Shown here: positions 47,981-56,541 of the stretch, piece by piece | Position numbering within the stretch: the first letter of the stretch is position 1 | How the letters are laid out: each line of letters starts with the position of its first letter | Origin: Veronia pacifica | Lineage (GTDB): Bacteria > Pseudomonadota > Gammaproteobacteria > Enterobacterales > Vibrionaceae | Direction of reading: 5' to 3' | Assembly (NCBI RefSeq): GCF_001707825.1 | Contig: NZ_LYBM01000002.1 | Coordinates: 62,001-126,000 of the forward strand | DNA: 64,000 nt | Made by a program: the position numbers and the translations under genes | Notes under the pieces: generated by a model | The model's input: the letters and a program-made list of their open reading frames with translations, nothing else | Told to the model about the DNA's origin: nothing | The model's database searches: none

Positions 47981-48852
47981 TGTCTGTTTTAATCAATAAA
48001 GATACCAAAGTTATCTGTCAGGGCTTCACTGGTGGTCAGGGTACTTTCCACTCAGAGCAAGCGATTGATTACGGAACGCAAATGGTCGGTGGCGTATCTC
48101 CGGGTAAAGGCGGTACTGAGCACCTTGGTTTGCCAGTGTTCAATACGGTTGCTGATGCAGTAGAAGCAACAGGTGCAACAGCATCTGTTATCTATGTGCC
48201 TGCTCCATTCTGTAAGGATGCGATTCTGGAAGCAATTGATGCTGGTATCGAGCTTATCGTTTGTATCACTGAAGGCATTCCAACACTGGATATGCTGGAC
48301 GTGAAGGTGAAGCTGGATGAAAGCGGCGTTCGCATGATCGGTCCAAACTGTCCGGGTGTGATCACTCCGGGCGAGTCAAAAATCGGTATTATGCCAGGCC
48401 ATATCCACAAAGCAGGTAAAGTAGGTATCGTTTCACGTTCAGGTACCCTGACTTACGAAGCAGTGAAGCAAACCACTGACGAAGGTTTTGGTCAGTCTAC
48501 TTGTGTTGGTATTGGTGGCGACCCAATCCCGGGCTCTAACTTTATCGATATCCTTGAGATGTTCGAAAAGGATCCAGCAACAGAAGCTATCGTGATGATC
48601 GGTGAAATCGGCGGTACTGCTGAGGAAGAAGCAGCGGCTTACATCAAAGAGAATGTAAGTAAGCCTGTTGTGTCCTACATTGCGGGTGTTACAGCTCCTC
48701 CAGGTAAGCGTATGGGTCACGCTGGTGCAATTATTTCAGGCGGTAAGGGTACTGCCGAAGATAAATTCGCTGCACTGGAAGCCGCTGGTGTCACCACGGT
48801 GAAAAGTCTGGCTGATATCGGCAGTGCGCTTCGTGAGAAGACAGGCTGGTAA
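47980..48852 (+). CDS. sucD: Succinyl-CoA synthetase alpha subunit
   Basis: A 290-residue CoA-binding subunit. The N-terminal Rossmann part ([19 protein letters not shown]) binds CoA; the active-site His that is phosphorylated is in [18 protein letters not shown]. The ATG begins at the last base of the sucC stop. Last gene of the cluster. Confidence 0.98.
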   Translation: MSVLINKDTKVICQGFTGGQGTFHSEQAIDYGTQMVGGVSPGKGGTEHLGLPVFNTVADAVEATGATASVIYVPAPFCKDAILEAIDAGIELIVCITEGIPTLDMLDVKVKLDESGVRMIGPNCPGVITPGESKIGIMPGHIHKAGKVGIVSRSGTLTYEAVKQTTDEGFGQSTCVGIGGDPIPGSNFIDILEMFEKDPATEAIVMIGEIGGTAEEEAAAYIKENVSKPVVSYIAGVTAPPGKRMGHAGAIISGGKGTAEDKFAALEAAGVTTVKSLADIGSALREKTGW

Positions 48853-48871
48853 TCAAGCCCACCTTAAATGC

Positions 48872-48897
48872 AAAAGCCGCTCATTTGAGCGGCTTTT
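48872..48897 (+). terminator. Terminator of the sdh-suc cluster
   Basis: AAAAGCCGCTC (48872-48882) and GAGCGGCTTTT (48887-48897), 4-base loop, T-run following. Confidence 0.92.
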
Positions 48898-48974
48898 TTC
48901 GATCTAGTCTGCTGTTGGTATCTTCTTTGGGTTCCGACTTATCAACTGTTAGATTGAATCATTGCGTTATCTCT

Positions 48975-49760
48975 CTAACGCGGTTGTTGGCGCAATTGAC
49001 TGAACAAAAATAGTGCGCCTGCGATGACGACGACAGACGGGCCAGCAGGTGTATCTTTAAACCATGACAGAGTGATGCCTCCCATGACAGCCAGCCAACC
49101 AATAACAACAGCAAAGACCGTCATTCTCTCTGGGCTGTCAGCAAAACGCCTCGCTGTGGCGGCAGGTATGATCATTAGTGAGGTGATAATCAGGGCTCCG
49201 ACAAATTTCATCGCAATGGCGATCACCAGACCCACCATCAGCATCAGTACTAACCTCAAAGCGTCAACATTATAGCCGTCGACTTTCGCCATATCTTCAC
49301 TGACGGTAATGGCCAATAAAGGTCGCCAGAGCCAGAAAATCAATCCCAAAATAACCGCTGTGCCTGAGGCTATCACTACGAGGTCTTGCCCACTGATAGA
49401 CAGTAAATCGCCGAAGAGATATGCCATCAGATCAACTCTGACATTATCCAAAAAGCTTACTGAGACCAGGCCCAATGACAACGAACAATGGGCAAGAATG
49501 CCAAGGAGTGTGTCAGTTGACACAGAGCTTCTGCGTTGGAGCAATACCAGAGCCACTGCGATTAACAGACAACAGCTGATTAAAGCGATATTGAGATCGA
49601 TCTGGAACAGTAATCCCAAAGCCAGACCAAGCAGCGACGCATGCGCTAATGTATCGCCGAAATATGACATTTTGCGCCAGACAACAAACGAGCCCAGCGG
49701 ACCTGCCGCCATAGCGATAAATAAACCTGCGAGAAGCGGGTAGAGGAGAAAATCAAACAT
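48975..49760 (-). CDS. znuB: Zinc ABC transporter permease ZnuB
   Basis: A 261-residue inner membrane permease of the ABC-3 family with about eight hydrophobic segments, beginning [20 protein letters not shown] and including the [15 protein letters not shown] motif that contacts the ATPase. It moves zinc delivered by ZnuA. The start overlaps the end of znuC by 8 bases, so the two are translationally coupled. Confidence 0.94.
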   Translation of the reverse strand: MFDFLLYPLLAGLFIAMAAGPLGSFVVWRKMSYFGDTLAHASLLGLALGLLFQIDLNIALISCCLLIAVALVLLQRRSSVSTDTLLGILAHCSLSLGLVSVSFLDNVRVDLMAYLFGDLLSISGQDLVVIASGTAVILGLIFWLWRPLLAITVSEDMAKVDGYNVDALRLVLMLMVGLVIAIAMKFVGALIITSLMIIPAATARRFADSPERMTVFAVVIGWLAVMGGITLSWFKDTPAGPSVVVIAGALFLFSQLRQQPR

Positions 49761-50523
49761 GGTCTCGTGTCTCTCCGTGTTGACATGGGCCCATCATGTC
49801 ACCAGATAGATCATGGTCATGATTATGTTGATGATGGTAAAGTGCGAGCTGTTCGCTTTCTTGTTTACCGAAAAGCGCGACATATTCCGGGTGCGCCGAG
49901 ATAGTCTCTGGGGTGCCTGAGCAACAAATATGATGATGAAGGCAAATGACCTCATCAGTTTTGGCCATGACCAGATGGAGGTCATGAGAGACCATCAAAA
50001 TTGCACAGTGAAGTTTTTTTCGCAGTTGTTCAATCAGCGAATAAAGTGCCAACTGTCCGTTGACGTCTACGCCTTGAACGGGTTCATCAAGTACCAATAA
50101 ATCAGGCTTTTTCAGTACAGCATTGGCGAGTAAAACTCTTTGAAGCTCACCACCAGAGAGAGTGTGCATATTGGCATGAAGAAGCTTGGCCGCGCTAACA
50201 AGAGTGAGCGCCTCAAGCACAGACTCCTTGGTTGCACCGCGGCAGAGCATCAGAAAGCGTTCGACTCTCAACGGTAAGGTATCATTCAGTTTGAGTTTCT
50301 GAGGGACATAACCAATGCGCAGTGACGGCATCCGCTGCACTTTTCCAGATGTTGGTCGATTCAGGCCGATGACTGTCTTGACCAGAGTCGATTTCCCTGC
50401 TCCATTTGGGCCAATCAACGTCATGATTTTATTACGTTCTAGTTTGAAAGACACATTATCTAAAACATGACGTCCATCGAAGGTTACGGTCACATTTTCA
50501 AATGTGATGAGAGGCGCGCTCAT
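49753..50523 (-). CDS. znuC: Zinc ABC transporter ATPase ZnuC
   Basis: A 256-residue ATPase. Walker [12 protein letters not shown], signature [14 protein letters not shown], Walker [13 protein letters not shown] and the switch His ([13 protein letters not shown]) are intact. The C-terminal tail is His-rich ([11 protein letters not shown]), as in other ZnuC proteins. The ATG at 50523 with GGA upstream is chosen over a GTG at 50532. Expression is expected to be under Zur through the operator at 50547-50569. Confidence 0.95.
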   Translation of the reverse strand: MSAPLITFENVTVTFDGRHVLDNVSFKLERNKIMTLIGPNGAGKSTLVKTVIGLNRPTSGKVQRMPSLRIGYVPQKLKLNDTLPLRVERFLMLCRGATKESVLEALTLVSAAKLLHANMHTLSGGELQRVLLANAVLKKPDLLVLDEPVQGVDVNGQLALYSLIEQLRKKLHCAILMVSHDLHLVMAKTDEVICLHHHICCSGTPETISAHPEYVALFGKQESEQLALYHHQHNHDHDLSGDMMGPCQHGETRDHV

Positions 50524-50546
50524 AAATTCCACATGATATTAAAACT

Positions 50547-50569
50547 GGGATGTTATATTATAACATTTT
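50547..50569. promoter_or_regulatory. Zur operator between znuC and znuA
   Basis: ATGTTATA-T-TATAACAT (50550-50566) has perfect 8-bp arms and matches the core of the gammaproteobacterial Zur box (GAAATGTTATAnTATAACATTTC). It sits between the divergent znuC and znuA starts and can repress both when zinc is ample. Confidence 0.88.
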
Positions 50570-50605
50570 TGTTTCTCGTTAAACTTACAGTTGTTAGGAT
50601 TTGCT

Positions 50606-51574
50606 ATGCGCCGCGTTGTTTCTTCTGCCCTTGCGTTTCTCGCTTTTGGCCTGCTCCCGCTCACCACTTATGCTTCTTCAGTTTCTGTTTTGACCACAAT
50701 TAAACCTATCTCTCTTATTGCAAAGGATATTGTTGGCGATCATGCGGATGTAAAACAGTTGCTTCCAAATGGTGCATCTCCCCATAATTACGCACTCAAG
50801 CCGTCAGATTTGAGAAGTATTGATCAGGCTGACTTACTCATTTGGGTTGGGCCTGAGATGGAGTTATTCCTGCAGAAGATTGCCAGCCGTCATGACAAAG
50901 CGCTTCAACTGACCGCGATTGAAGGTTTTCCTCTGCGATATTACGGTGAGCAAGAGAATCATGAAGACCATGACCATGACCATGACCATGACCATGACCA
51001 TGACCATGATAGCCATGACCACGACGGTGAACATTCGTCGCATCACCACAATCACACAGGAATTGATGGACATATCTGGCTTGGTCCTCAGCAGGGTATT
51101 ACAATAGCGAAAGCCATTACTGAAAGAATGGTAAATATTGATGCTGACAACGCTGATTATTATCGTAAAAATCTGGATCGTTTTATCAACGGCGTACACC
51201 AGACAACACAAAAAATAAAAACAGAGTTGTCAGCCTATAATGAACAGGGCTATTTTGTTTTCCATGATGCTTATGGCTACTTTGAAGAAGCATTCGGGTT
51301 AAAGCAGAGCGGTCACTTTACCGTTGACCCTGACAGAAAGCCGGGCGCAAGAACCCTGGTGACAATAAGAGAGGCATTAGTGAAAAATAAGGCGCGGTGT
51401 GTGTTCACTGAACCACAGTTCAACGACAGTTTTATTCAAAGTGTATCGAAACACACAAAAGCTAAGATCGTTACCCTTGATCCCCTAGCAACCAACATTT
51501 CTAAAGATGACGGTCGTTATCAGGCATTTTTGTCAGCACTTGGCGGTAAGTTCGTAGAGTGTTTTGATCAATGA
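50606..51574 (+). CDS. znuA: Zinc ABC transporter substrate-binding protein ZnuA
   Basis: A 322-residue periplasmic zinc-binding protein. Signal peptide MRRVVSSALAFLAFGLLPLT, cleaved near TYASS. Zinc ligands are in LPNGASPHNYALKPSD, GIDGHIWLGPQ, and the later VFHDAYGYFEEAFGL His. A long His/Asp-rich loop (about residues 117-150) includes seven tandem Asp-His pairs encoded by seven identical GACCAT hexamers. The ATG at 50606 has AGGA 6 bases upstream. The stop overlaps the mepM start. Confidence 0.95.
   Translation: MRRVVSSALAFLAFGLLPLTTYASSVSVLTTIKPISLIAKDIVGDHADVKQLLPNGASPHNYALKPSDLRSIDQADLLIWVGPEMELFLQKIASRHDKALQLTAIEGFPLRYYGEQENHEDHDHDHDHDHDHDHDSHDHDGEHSSHHHNHTGIDGHIWLGPQQGITIAKAITERMVNIDADNADYYRKNLDRFINGVHQTTQKIKTELSAYNEQGYFVFHDAYGYFEEAFGLKQSGHFTVDPDRKPGARTLVTIREALVKNKARCVFTEPQFNDSFIQSVSKHTKAKIVTLDPLATNISKDDGRYQAFLSALGGKFVECFDQ
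50966..51007 (+). repeat. Tandem hexamer repeat (GACCAT)x7 within znuA
   Basis: Seven exact copies of GACCAT encode seven Asp-His pairs in the metal-binding loop. Because the unit is 6 bp, slippage changes loop length without a frameshift. Confidence 0.95.
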
Positions 51575-52914
51575 GGAAAAAGTTATTCTCTGGGCCGCAA
51601 AAGATGGCGGCTCAGTTACAGACTATGCCGCGTATTCATCGGCTATCTCTGATCACTATGTCGTTTTTGATGGTGGCAGTGGCAATATGGACACCTACTC
51701 ATCACACTGAGCGGGATGTTACGAGAAAAGTCATTCCGTTGGATAAAGCATCAGTTACTCCCATATCAAACGACAACAGCGAACCTATGGATGTATTGCT
51801 CGATCCCGATGATCCTGCCCTTAAAGTAGAGCAGGATGAGATTGACAAACAACTCGCCAAGGAAGACTCTCATCAGCACAGTCACGTTATCGTCGATGGC
51901 GATAGTTTGAGCTCGGTATTCGGCCAATATGGCCTATCTCTCAACGACATGTACGCGTTAGTAAAGGCTAACTCTGATGTAAGTAAACTAAGGGTTGGTC
52001 AGACATTACGTTGGCAGGTAGATGATGACGGAAAGCTGACAAGTTTTGAAATTCTCCGCAATCGTAAAAATACAGATGTATTTACCATAAGTTCTGCTGG
52101 TATTACCTATAAACAGCAAACTGCAAAGGGTGAATTCAGAGACGTTACTGTGAAAGGTGTGGTAAAAACCAGCTTTTATGTTCAGGCGCGTCAGGCGGGA
52201 CTGACACCGGGTCAGATACAAGAGTTGGTGTCAGCCTTGCAGTGGCGCTTTGACTTGGGTAAGCAAGCTCGCCGTAATGACAGATTTTATGCTCTCATTA
52301 GCCGTGAATTTGTGGATGGCGAGCGTTTCAGTTCTGGCGAGGTACAAGGTTTCCTTTATAGATCGGGACGTAACGAAATCATGATCTATCGACATACCGA
52401 CGGTAAGTTTTATGATCAAGATGGTCAGAGTCTTCAGCGTGCGTTCCGTCGTTTACCGCTCACGAAGAGATACAGAATCAGTTCGCCGTTTAATCCTCAT
52501 CGCCTGCATCCAATTACGGGCAGAATTTCGCCTCACAACGGGACTGATTTCGCGACGCCTATTGGTACAGCTGTTCTAGCGACTGGTGATGGTGTTGTTG
52601 TTAAGGCTCAGAAACACAGGCTAGCTGGTAATTTTGTTGTGATTAAACACGGCAGAGAATATACCACCCGCTATTTGCATTTGAGTAAGATCTTAGTCAA
52701 GAAAGGCCAAAGAGTTAAAATGGGACAAAAGATCGCTCTGTCAGGCAATACAGGCCGCTCGACAGGTCCCCATTTACACTATGAACTGCACAGGTTTGGC
52801 CGACCGGTCAACGCAATGAAGGTACCTTTACCACAGGCATCTCCAATACCTGCTGGACAACGTAGCGAATTCGTTGCCCGACTCAAAAGGGCGGAGTCTC
52901 GTATAGAGGGATAA
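51571..52914 (+). CDS. mepM: Murein DD-endopeptidase MepM-like (M23 peptidase)
   Basis: A 447-residue cell-wall enzyme cutting D-Ala-mDap cross-links to allow growth. It has a signal anchor (LSLITMSFLMVAVAIW, residues about 25-41), an OapA/LysM-like region (SHVIVDGDSLSSVFGQYGLS) and a C-terminal LytM/M23 domain with zinc ligands in SPHNGTDFATP (HxxxD) and GPHLHYELH (HxH). All ligands are present. It overlaps znuA by 4 bases, the same neighbour as E. coli mepM (yebA), suggesting joint zinc-responsive expression. Confidence 0.92.
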   Translation: MRKKLFSGPQKMAAQLQTMPRIHRLSLITMSFLMVAVAIWTPTHHTERDVTRKVIPLDKASVTPISNDNSEPMDVLLDPDDPALKVEQDEIDKQLAKEDSHQHSHVIVDGDSLSSVFGQYGLSLNDMYALVKANSDVSKLRVGQTLRWQVDDDGKLTSFEILRNRKNTDVFTISSAGITYKQQTAKGEFRDVTVKGVVKTSFYVQARQAGLTPGQIQELVSALQWRFDLGKQARRNDRFYALISREFVDGERFSSGEVQGFLYRSGRNEIMIYRHTDGKFYDQDGQSLQRAFRRLPLTKRYRISSPFNPHRLHPITGRISPHNGTDFATPIGTAVLATGDGVVVKAQKHRLAGNFVVIKHGREYTTRYLHLSKILVKKGQRVKMGQKIALSGNTGRSTGPHLHYELHRFGRPVNAMKVPLPQASPIPAGQRSEFVARLKRAESRIEG

Positions 52915-53032
52915 GTCGTGAGTTGGTTTGCGTAGTAAACCTATTCATTAACGGTAAAATTGAGGCTCGAAGTTTGATCCGTGCCTCTTAACTCTCTCTT
53001 TTTTCTGTGTTTAAAAAGGGCTGCAGGATACT

Positions 53033-53089
53033 ATGATTTCAGGTTATATGATGTCATTGCAGCTCTTTTCTTCTAAATGTCACCAATAG
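53033..53089 (+). CDS. Possible 18-residue upstream ORF overlapping the AraC-type regulator start
   Basis: ATG at 53033 preceded by AGGA (53025-53028), encoding MISGYMMSLQLFSSKCHQ and ending at TAG 53087-53089, in a different frame from the regulator ATG at 53077. The regulator start has no ribosome binding site of its own, so re-initiation or coupling through this small frame is plausible. Confidence 0.35.
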   Translation: MISGYMMSLQLFSSKCHQ

Positions 53090-55803
53090 GTAGATTCTTC
53101 CATTCTTATCAGCTGCATGTATACCATTTGGTATGCTTGTTTGCGTTATCTCTTTTTTGTCCCCGCTCCGGATATGCGGAGGATGTCGTTTATCAACACA
53201 TTTATGATAGTTCGCCTATCGTCCAAGTTGCGCCAGTACCCGGGGAAGGGGTTTGGGTTCTGGATGACCAGGGTAAGATCAGTTACTTCAACGGTAAAAC
53301 CTATCTCCCTCTGAGCGATATCACGCGCCCTCCTCGGAAGCGTTTTCATCGCCTTATCTACGATGATGCCAAACAGGCGCTTTGGTTACTTGCTGACGAT
53401 CAACTGTATCGTTACACACTAAAAAATGATGGCTGGGACGGTTATTTTAAGGGAAAAATCGATACGGAAAGTGTGATTGCGCAAAGCAGTAAAGGGCTCC
53501 TTGTCACAATGGGTAAAACATTGTGGCGCTTCGACTCTTCTTCTCGGCTCTTTGTTTTTCAAAAAAGTACAACGTCGGATATCACAGGTATTTTCCTCGC
53601 TGACGATAGAATTCATATTGCAACAGCGAAGCAACTTTTATTATTTCAGCATGGTGAATATTCTGAGATCTGGAATTTTTCCGACAAAACTGTTTCTGGT
53701 GTTCTTCACCTTGCTAATCTTCACCTGATTGGAACGGATAACGGGCTTTTTATCGTTCATGATGATGGTCAGGCTGAACAAATCCCTCTCAATGGCTCGT
53801 CTAAGATCATTGATCTAACTAAAAATACTGAAGCGATATGGGTCGCTACCCCTGATGGTGTTCATGGATTAAGACGTGAGGGAAAAAAGCTCTCAACAAT
53901 CCAGAATAAAAAGCTCTTTGTCACCACGGACAAGCCAGCAAGGGCAAATGATCTAGCCATCTCAGGTGACACTTTGTGGATTGGTAGTACAACAGGCATT
54001 GGTTATCGGCCAATTGAAGCTTCGTCAATTATTAGGCGGATTACGACAGATAAAAAAGGTAATTTGACAGGAATAACTCCGACTGAAAGTGGATACCTGG
54101 TTTCAACAGCACACACTATTGAGCTCTATGATTTAACGGGCAAAAAACGTTGGCAAAGAGATATTGTTGACCGAGTCCACTCGCAAACGGTGTTGGAAGA
54201 TTTCGCCTGGCTTGCTACCTCAGAGGGGATCAGACGTATCTCACTGACTGACGGTAAGGTTGATGATGTGTTGACGATAGATGATGTGGAGTTGTCGTCG
54301 GCAGAGCGAATATTTTCAGACGGCCGCTCACTGTGGATATGGTCACTCAGTTCAGGTCTGTCCCGTTACTGGCCTGAAAACCAGTCATATCAGTCGCTGG
54401 ACTTTGGCTGGGATGGAGGGCGAAATGCGAGGGTGACAAACGTCATACCGGGTGAAGACGAGACAATATGGCTGACGACGACAGCAGGCATCTATTCGTA
54501 TCGCAATGGTCAGTTTACGTTGCAGAAAGAGTCGGAATATGAAAGGCCAGCAAATGCGCTGATATCGCACCAAGACGTATTGTGGTTCATTGACGCGGGT
54601 CAGCTCTTTCAATGGGCTCAGAACTCTGAAACAGAAGCATTTCGTATCGATAACCCTAGGCTGTTTAACGCGCAGTGCATCTTATCTGTGGGTAGCCGAG
54701 TCGTTGTCGTTACCCAGCATCACCTTGCTTGGGCTAAAAATACCAGAAGCGGTAAACTGGAATGGAATACATCGCAGTTGGCAGGTACGTTTTGGCCTGA
54801 TTCCAATACACTGTTTTGTGGTGAAAAAAACGGTAATTTAGTATTAGCGTCGGCAAATAAGCTCGTTATATTCTCTTCACGCTATTTTGACGAAATTGAC
54901 GTTTTGAAATACAGCGCATTTGTCAGTCAGATTTCTGCAGAGGGGCGTAAGTGGCGTATTGGCGTAGATGCTGATGGGATCTATAACGTCCCGAAAGGGC
55001 AAGATATTGAAATCGAGTTGTCGAAGCTCAATGATTCAAATCATGTCACTGATTACCGTTTATCGGGAGACGAGCCGGGCTTATGGCGTCGCATTGGAAG
55101 TGGCGAGCCGCTAAAGATTTATCGCTTGCCAGCAGGAAATTATCAGCTGAGTGTCAGAGAGGGAGGAACCGAAAGAAGGGTCATGGCGTTTTCTGTTACT
55201 TCACCTTGGTATCACAGCAAACTGACTATTTCATTTGTTCTTTTTCTTTGCCTCGCGTTCGTATCTGTATTGATTACAAAAAATATTCACCTGCGGCGAG
55301 TAAATCGAGGCTTAAAGTATTTAGCAAAGACAGAACGGGTAAATGCTTGTCCGCTTATTGATGAAAGCCAGGGGCATAATGCTGAAAAAGTGTTTTCTTC
55401 GTCTGACAACACCCCGGTTCAGAGTATTGAGACGCCTTCTTCCTGTGAAAAAGAACCCCTAGAAAATCCAGAACTAAACTGGGTGAGAGAAGTGAAACAG
55501 GTTATCGATAATCACTATCATGACCCTTCATTTTCAACATTTTACCTAGCAACCCTACTTTCAACATCAGAAAGAACACTGCAGCGAAAGTTTCGGGCGC
55601 ACTTTCAAATGTCTGTCAAAGAGTACATTAATGTTACTAGGCTTGAGAAGGCGAGAAAGATGCTACTGAATAATGTTCGTGTTACGGATGTGGCGTTGAA
55701 ATGCGGATTTAACGAAGCGTCATATTTTTCACAGAGATTTAAGCAGCAGTTTGGGTTATCACCAACCGTTTACATTGAGGAGATGCGGAAATTAGCAAAA
55801 TGA
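53077..55803 (+). CDS. Membrane-spanning AraC family regulator with periplasmic beta-propeller sensor
   Basis: A 908-residue protein with a clear order: signal segment (LVCLFALSLFC, cleaved near residue 36), a long repetitive periplasmic region (about 37-640) with beta-propeller repeats rich in WxxTxxG and LWxxS patterns such as IWVATPDGVHGLR, a Y_Y_Y-like Ig domain (LPAGNYQLSVREGG, about 640-705), one membrane helix (about 712-732), a linker, and a C-terminal AraC DNA-binding domain (about 801-905) with two helix-turn-helices (STSERTLQRKFRAHF and VTDVALKCGFNEASYFSQRF). It resembles the hybrid two-component regulators of Bacteroidetes without the kinase and receiver parts. Ligand and targets are unknown; feoABC and mepM/znu are neighbours. 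Confidence 0.85.
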   Translation: MSPIGRFFHSYQLHVYHLVCLFALSLFCPRSGYAEDVVYQHIYDSSPIVQVAPVPGEGVWVLDDQGKISYFNGKTYLPLSDITRPPRKRFHRLIYDDAKQALWLLADDQLYRYTLKNDGWDGYFKGKIDTESVIAQSSKGLLVTMGKTLWRFDSSSRLFVFQKSTTSDITGIFLADDRIHIATAKQLLLFQHGEYSEIWNFSDKTVSGVLHLANLHLIGTDNGLFIVHDDGQAEQIPLNGSSKIIDLTKNTEAIWVATPDGVHGLRREGKKLSTIQNKKLFVTTDKPARANDLAISGDTLWIGSTTGIGYRPIEASSIIRRITTDKKGNLTGITPTESGYLVSTAHTIELYDLTGKKRWQRDIVDRVHSQTVLEDFAWLATSEGIRRISLTDGKVDDVLTIDDVELSSAERIFSDGRSLWIWSLSSGLSRYWPENQSYQSLDFGWDGGRNARVTNVIPGEDETIWLTTTAGIYSYRNGQFTLQKESEYERPANALISHQDVLWFIDAGQLFQWAQNSETEAFRIDNPRLFNAQCILSVGSRVVVVTQHHLAWAKNTRSGKLEWNTSQLAGTFWPDSNTLFCGEKNGNLVLASANKLVIFSSRYFDEIDVLKYSAFVSQISAEGRKWRIGVDADGIYNVPKGQDIEIELSKLNDSNHVTDYRLSGDEPGLWRRIGSGEPLKIYRLPAGNYQLSVREGGTERRVMAFSVTSPWYHSKLTISFVLFLCLAFVSVLITKNIHLRRVNRGLKYLAKTERVNACPLIDESQGHNAEKVFSSSDNTPVQSIETPSSCEKEPLENPELNWVREVKQVIDNHYHDPSFSTFYLATLLSTSERTLQRKFRAHFQMSVKEYINVTRLEKARKMLLNNVRVTDVALKCGFNEASYFSQRFKQQFGLSPTVYIEEMRKLAK

Positions 55804-55813
55804 AAAAAAAGAG

Positions 55814-55892
55814 CGTGGTATAGCGCAAGCCATACCACGGGCGTCAAAGACACCTTCGCTTGCTGCCGGAGGTGTGTGGGAGGGCCACACAC
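55814..55892 (+). other. Group of three strong hairpins after the AraC-type gene
   Basis: CGTGGTAT/ATACCACG (55814-55839), ACACCTTCG/CGGAGGTGT (55850-55875) and GTGTGTGG/CCACACAC (55872-55892). The second and third share bases 55872-55875 and exclude each other partly. No T-run follows the third. They may act as a terminator array, a stable 3' end, or part of a small RNA. The rest of the stretch to 56000 is AT-rich without a gene. Confidence 0.45.
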
Positions 55893-56003
55893 CATCTGGA
55901 ATTCTTTATTGTGAATCAACTGTTATATTTATAAGATTTTTTACGTTTGATTTATAGTAATTTTCCGCCAATCTGCCCTTTTTTAAATAAACGCTCTTTT
56001 TTT

Positions 56004-56017
56004 GTGATGTATATCAA
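56004..56017 (+). promoter_or_regulatory. Upstream FNR- or CRP-like site of feoA
   Basis: GTGAT-GTAT-ATCAA differs at one position from the FNR consensus TTGAT-N4-ATCAA; TGTGA within it also fits a CRP half-site. It is about 300 bases before feoA. Confidence 0.4.
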
Positions 56018-56230
56018 CTAAATTGAACGAGAAGAAAACGTTATAGATACAACTGTTTTTACAGATTGACGTTTTTGACAAGCAAAATAGTGAGAGCTGA
56101 GTCACTCCATTCCAATGCATTTGTTAACAGAGATGATCGTATCTTCCGCCTGACGTTTTTTTTTGACGTTTTTGATGTGAAGAAAATGTATATCTGTACA
56201 CTTTTCCATCCACCCGCGAGATTTTTCAAA

Positions 56231-56244
56231 TTGATCTAGATCAA
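56231..56244 (+). promoter_or_regulatory. Perfect FNR box upstream of feoA
   Basis: TTGAT-CTAG-ATCAA matches the FNR consensus exactly. It lies 67 bases before the feoA start, consistent with activation when oxygen is absent and ferrous iron is the available form. Confidence 0.8.
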
Positions 56245-56282
56245 TTTTTATTTGTAACTTTGTGTAATAATCCGCGTGAAAA

Positions 56283-56301
56283 TATTTCTGATTCTCATTT
56301 G
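56283..56301 (+). promoter_or_regulatory. Possible Fur box before feoA
   Basis: The AT-rich segment containing TGATTCTCATT resembles a degenerate 19-bp Fur box, about 10 bases before the feoA start. About half of the consensus positions match, so it is tentative. Confidence 0.35.
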
Positions 56302-56310
56302 GGTGTTTAT

Positions 56311-56541
56311 ATGAATTTGGCTGAGCTGGAGGCTGGTCGTGCAGCACGAGTGATATCACTCGATAATGTGCCTGTGGTTGCAAAGAAAAAGTTGATGGTA
56401 ATGGGAGTACTGCCTAATACCGAAGTCAAAATCGTGCGTTTTGCACCAATGGGCGACCCAATTCAACTCCGTGTTCGCGGTTTTGATGTTGCTGTTCGTA
56501 AATCTCTGGCGACTGCAATCGAGGTGACGACTGATGCATAA
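56311..56541 (+). CDS. feoA: Ferrous iron transport protein A
   Basis: A 76-residue SH3-like cytoplasmic protein needed for FeoB function, beginning MNLAELEAGRAARVISLD and containing MGVLPNTEVKIVRFAPMGDP followed by a beta strand pattern. Length matches E. coli FeoA (75). The ATG at 56311 is the family start; the frame is open upstream but without family similarity. Overlaps feoB by 8 bases. Confidence 0.93.
   Translation: MNLAELEAGRAARVISLDNVPVVAKKKLMVMGVLPNTEVKIVRFAPMGDPIQLRVRGFDVAVRKSLATAIEVTTDA

Noticed and set aside
50966-51007. Tandem repeat considered as a CRISPR-like array
   Set aside because: Six-base unit without spacers, within the coding frame of znuA.
50864-51211. Minus-strand frame opposite znuA with a Met-Val repeat
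   Set aside because: It is the complement of the GACCAT hexamer repeat; the znuA frame has full family motifs.
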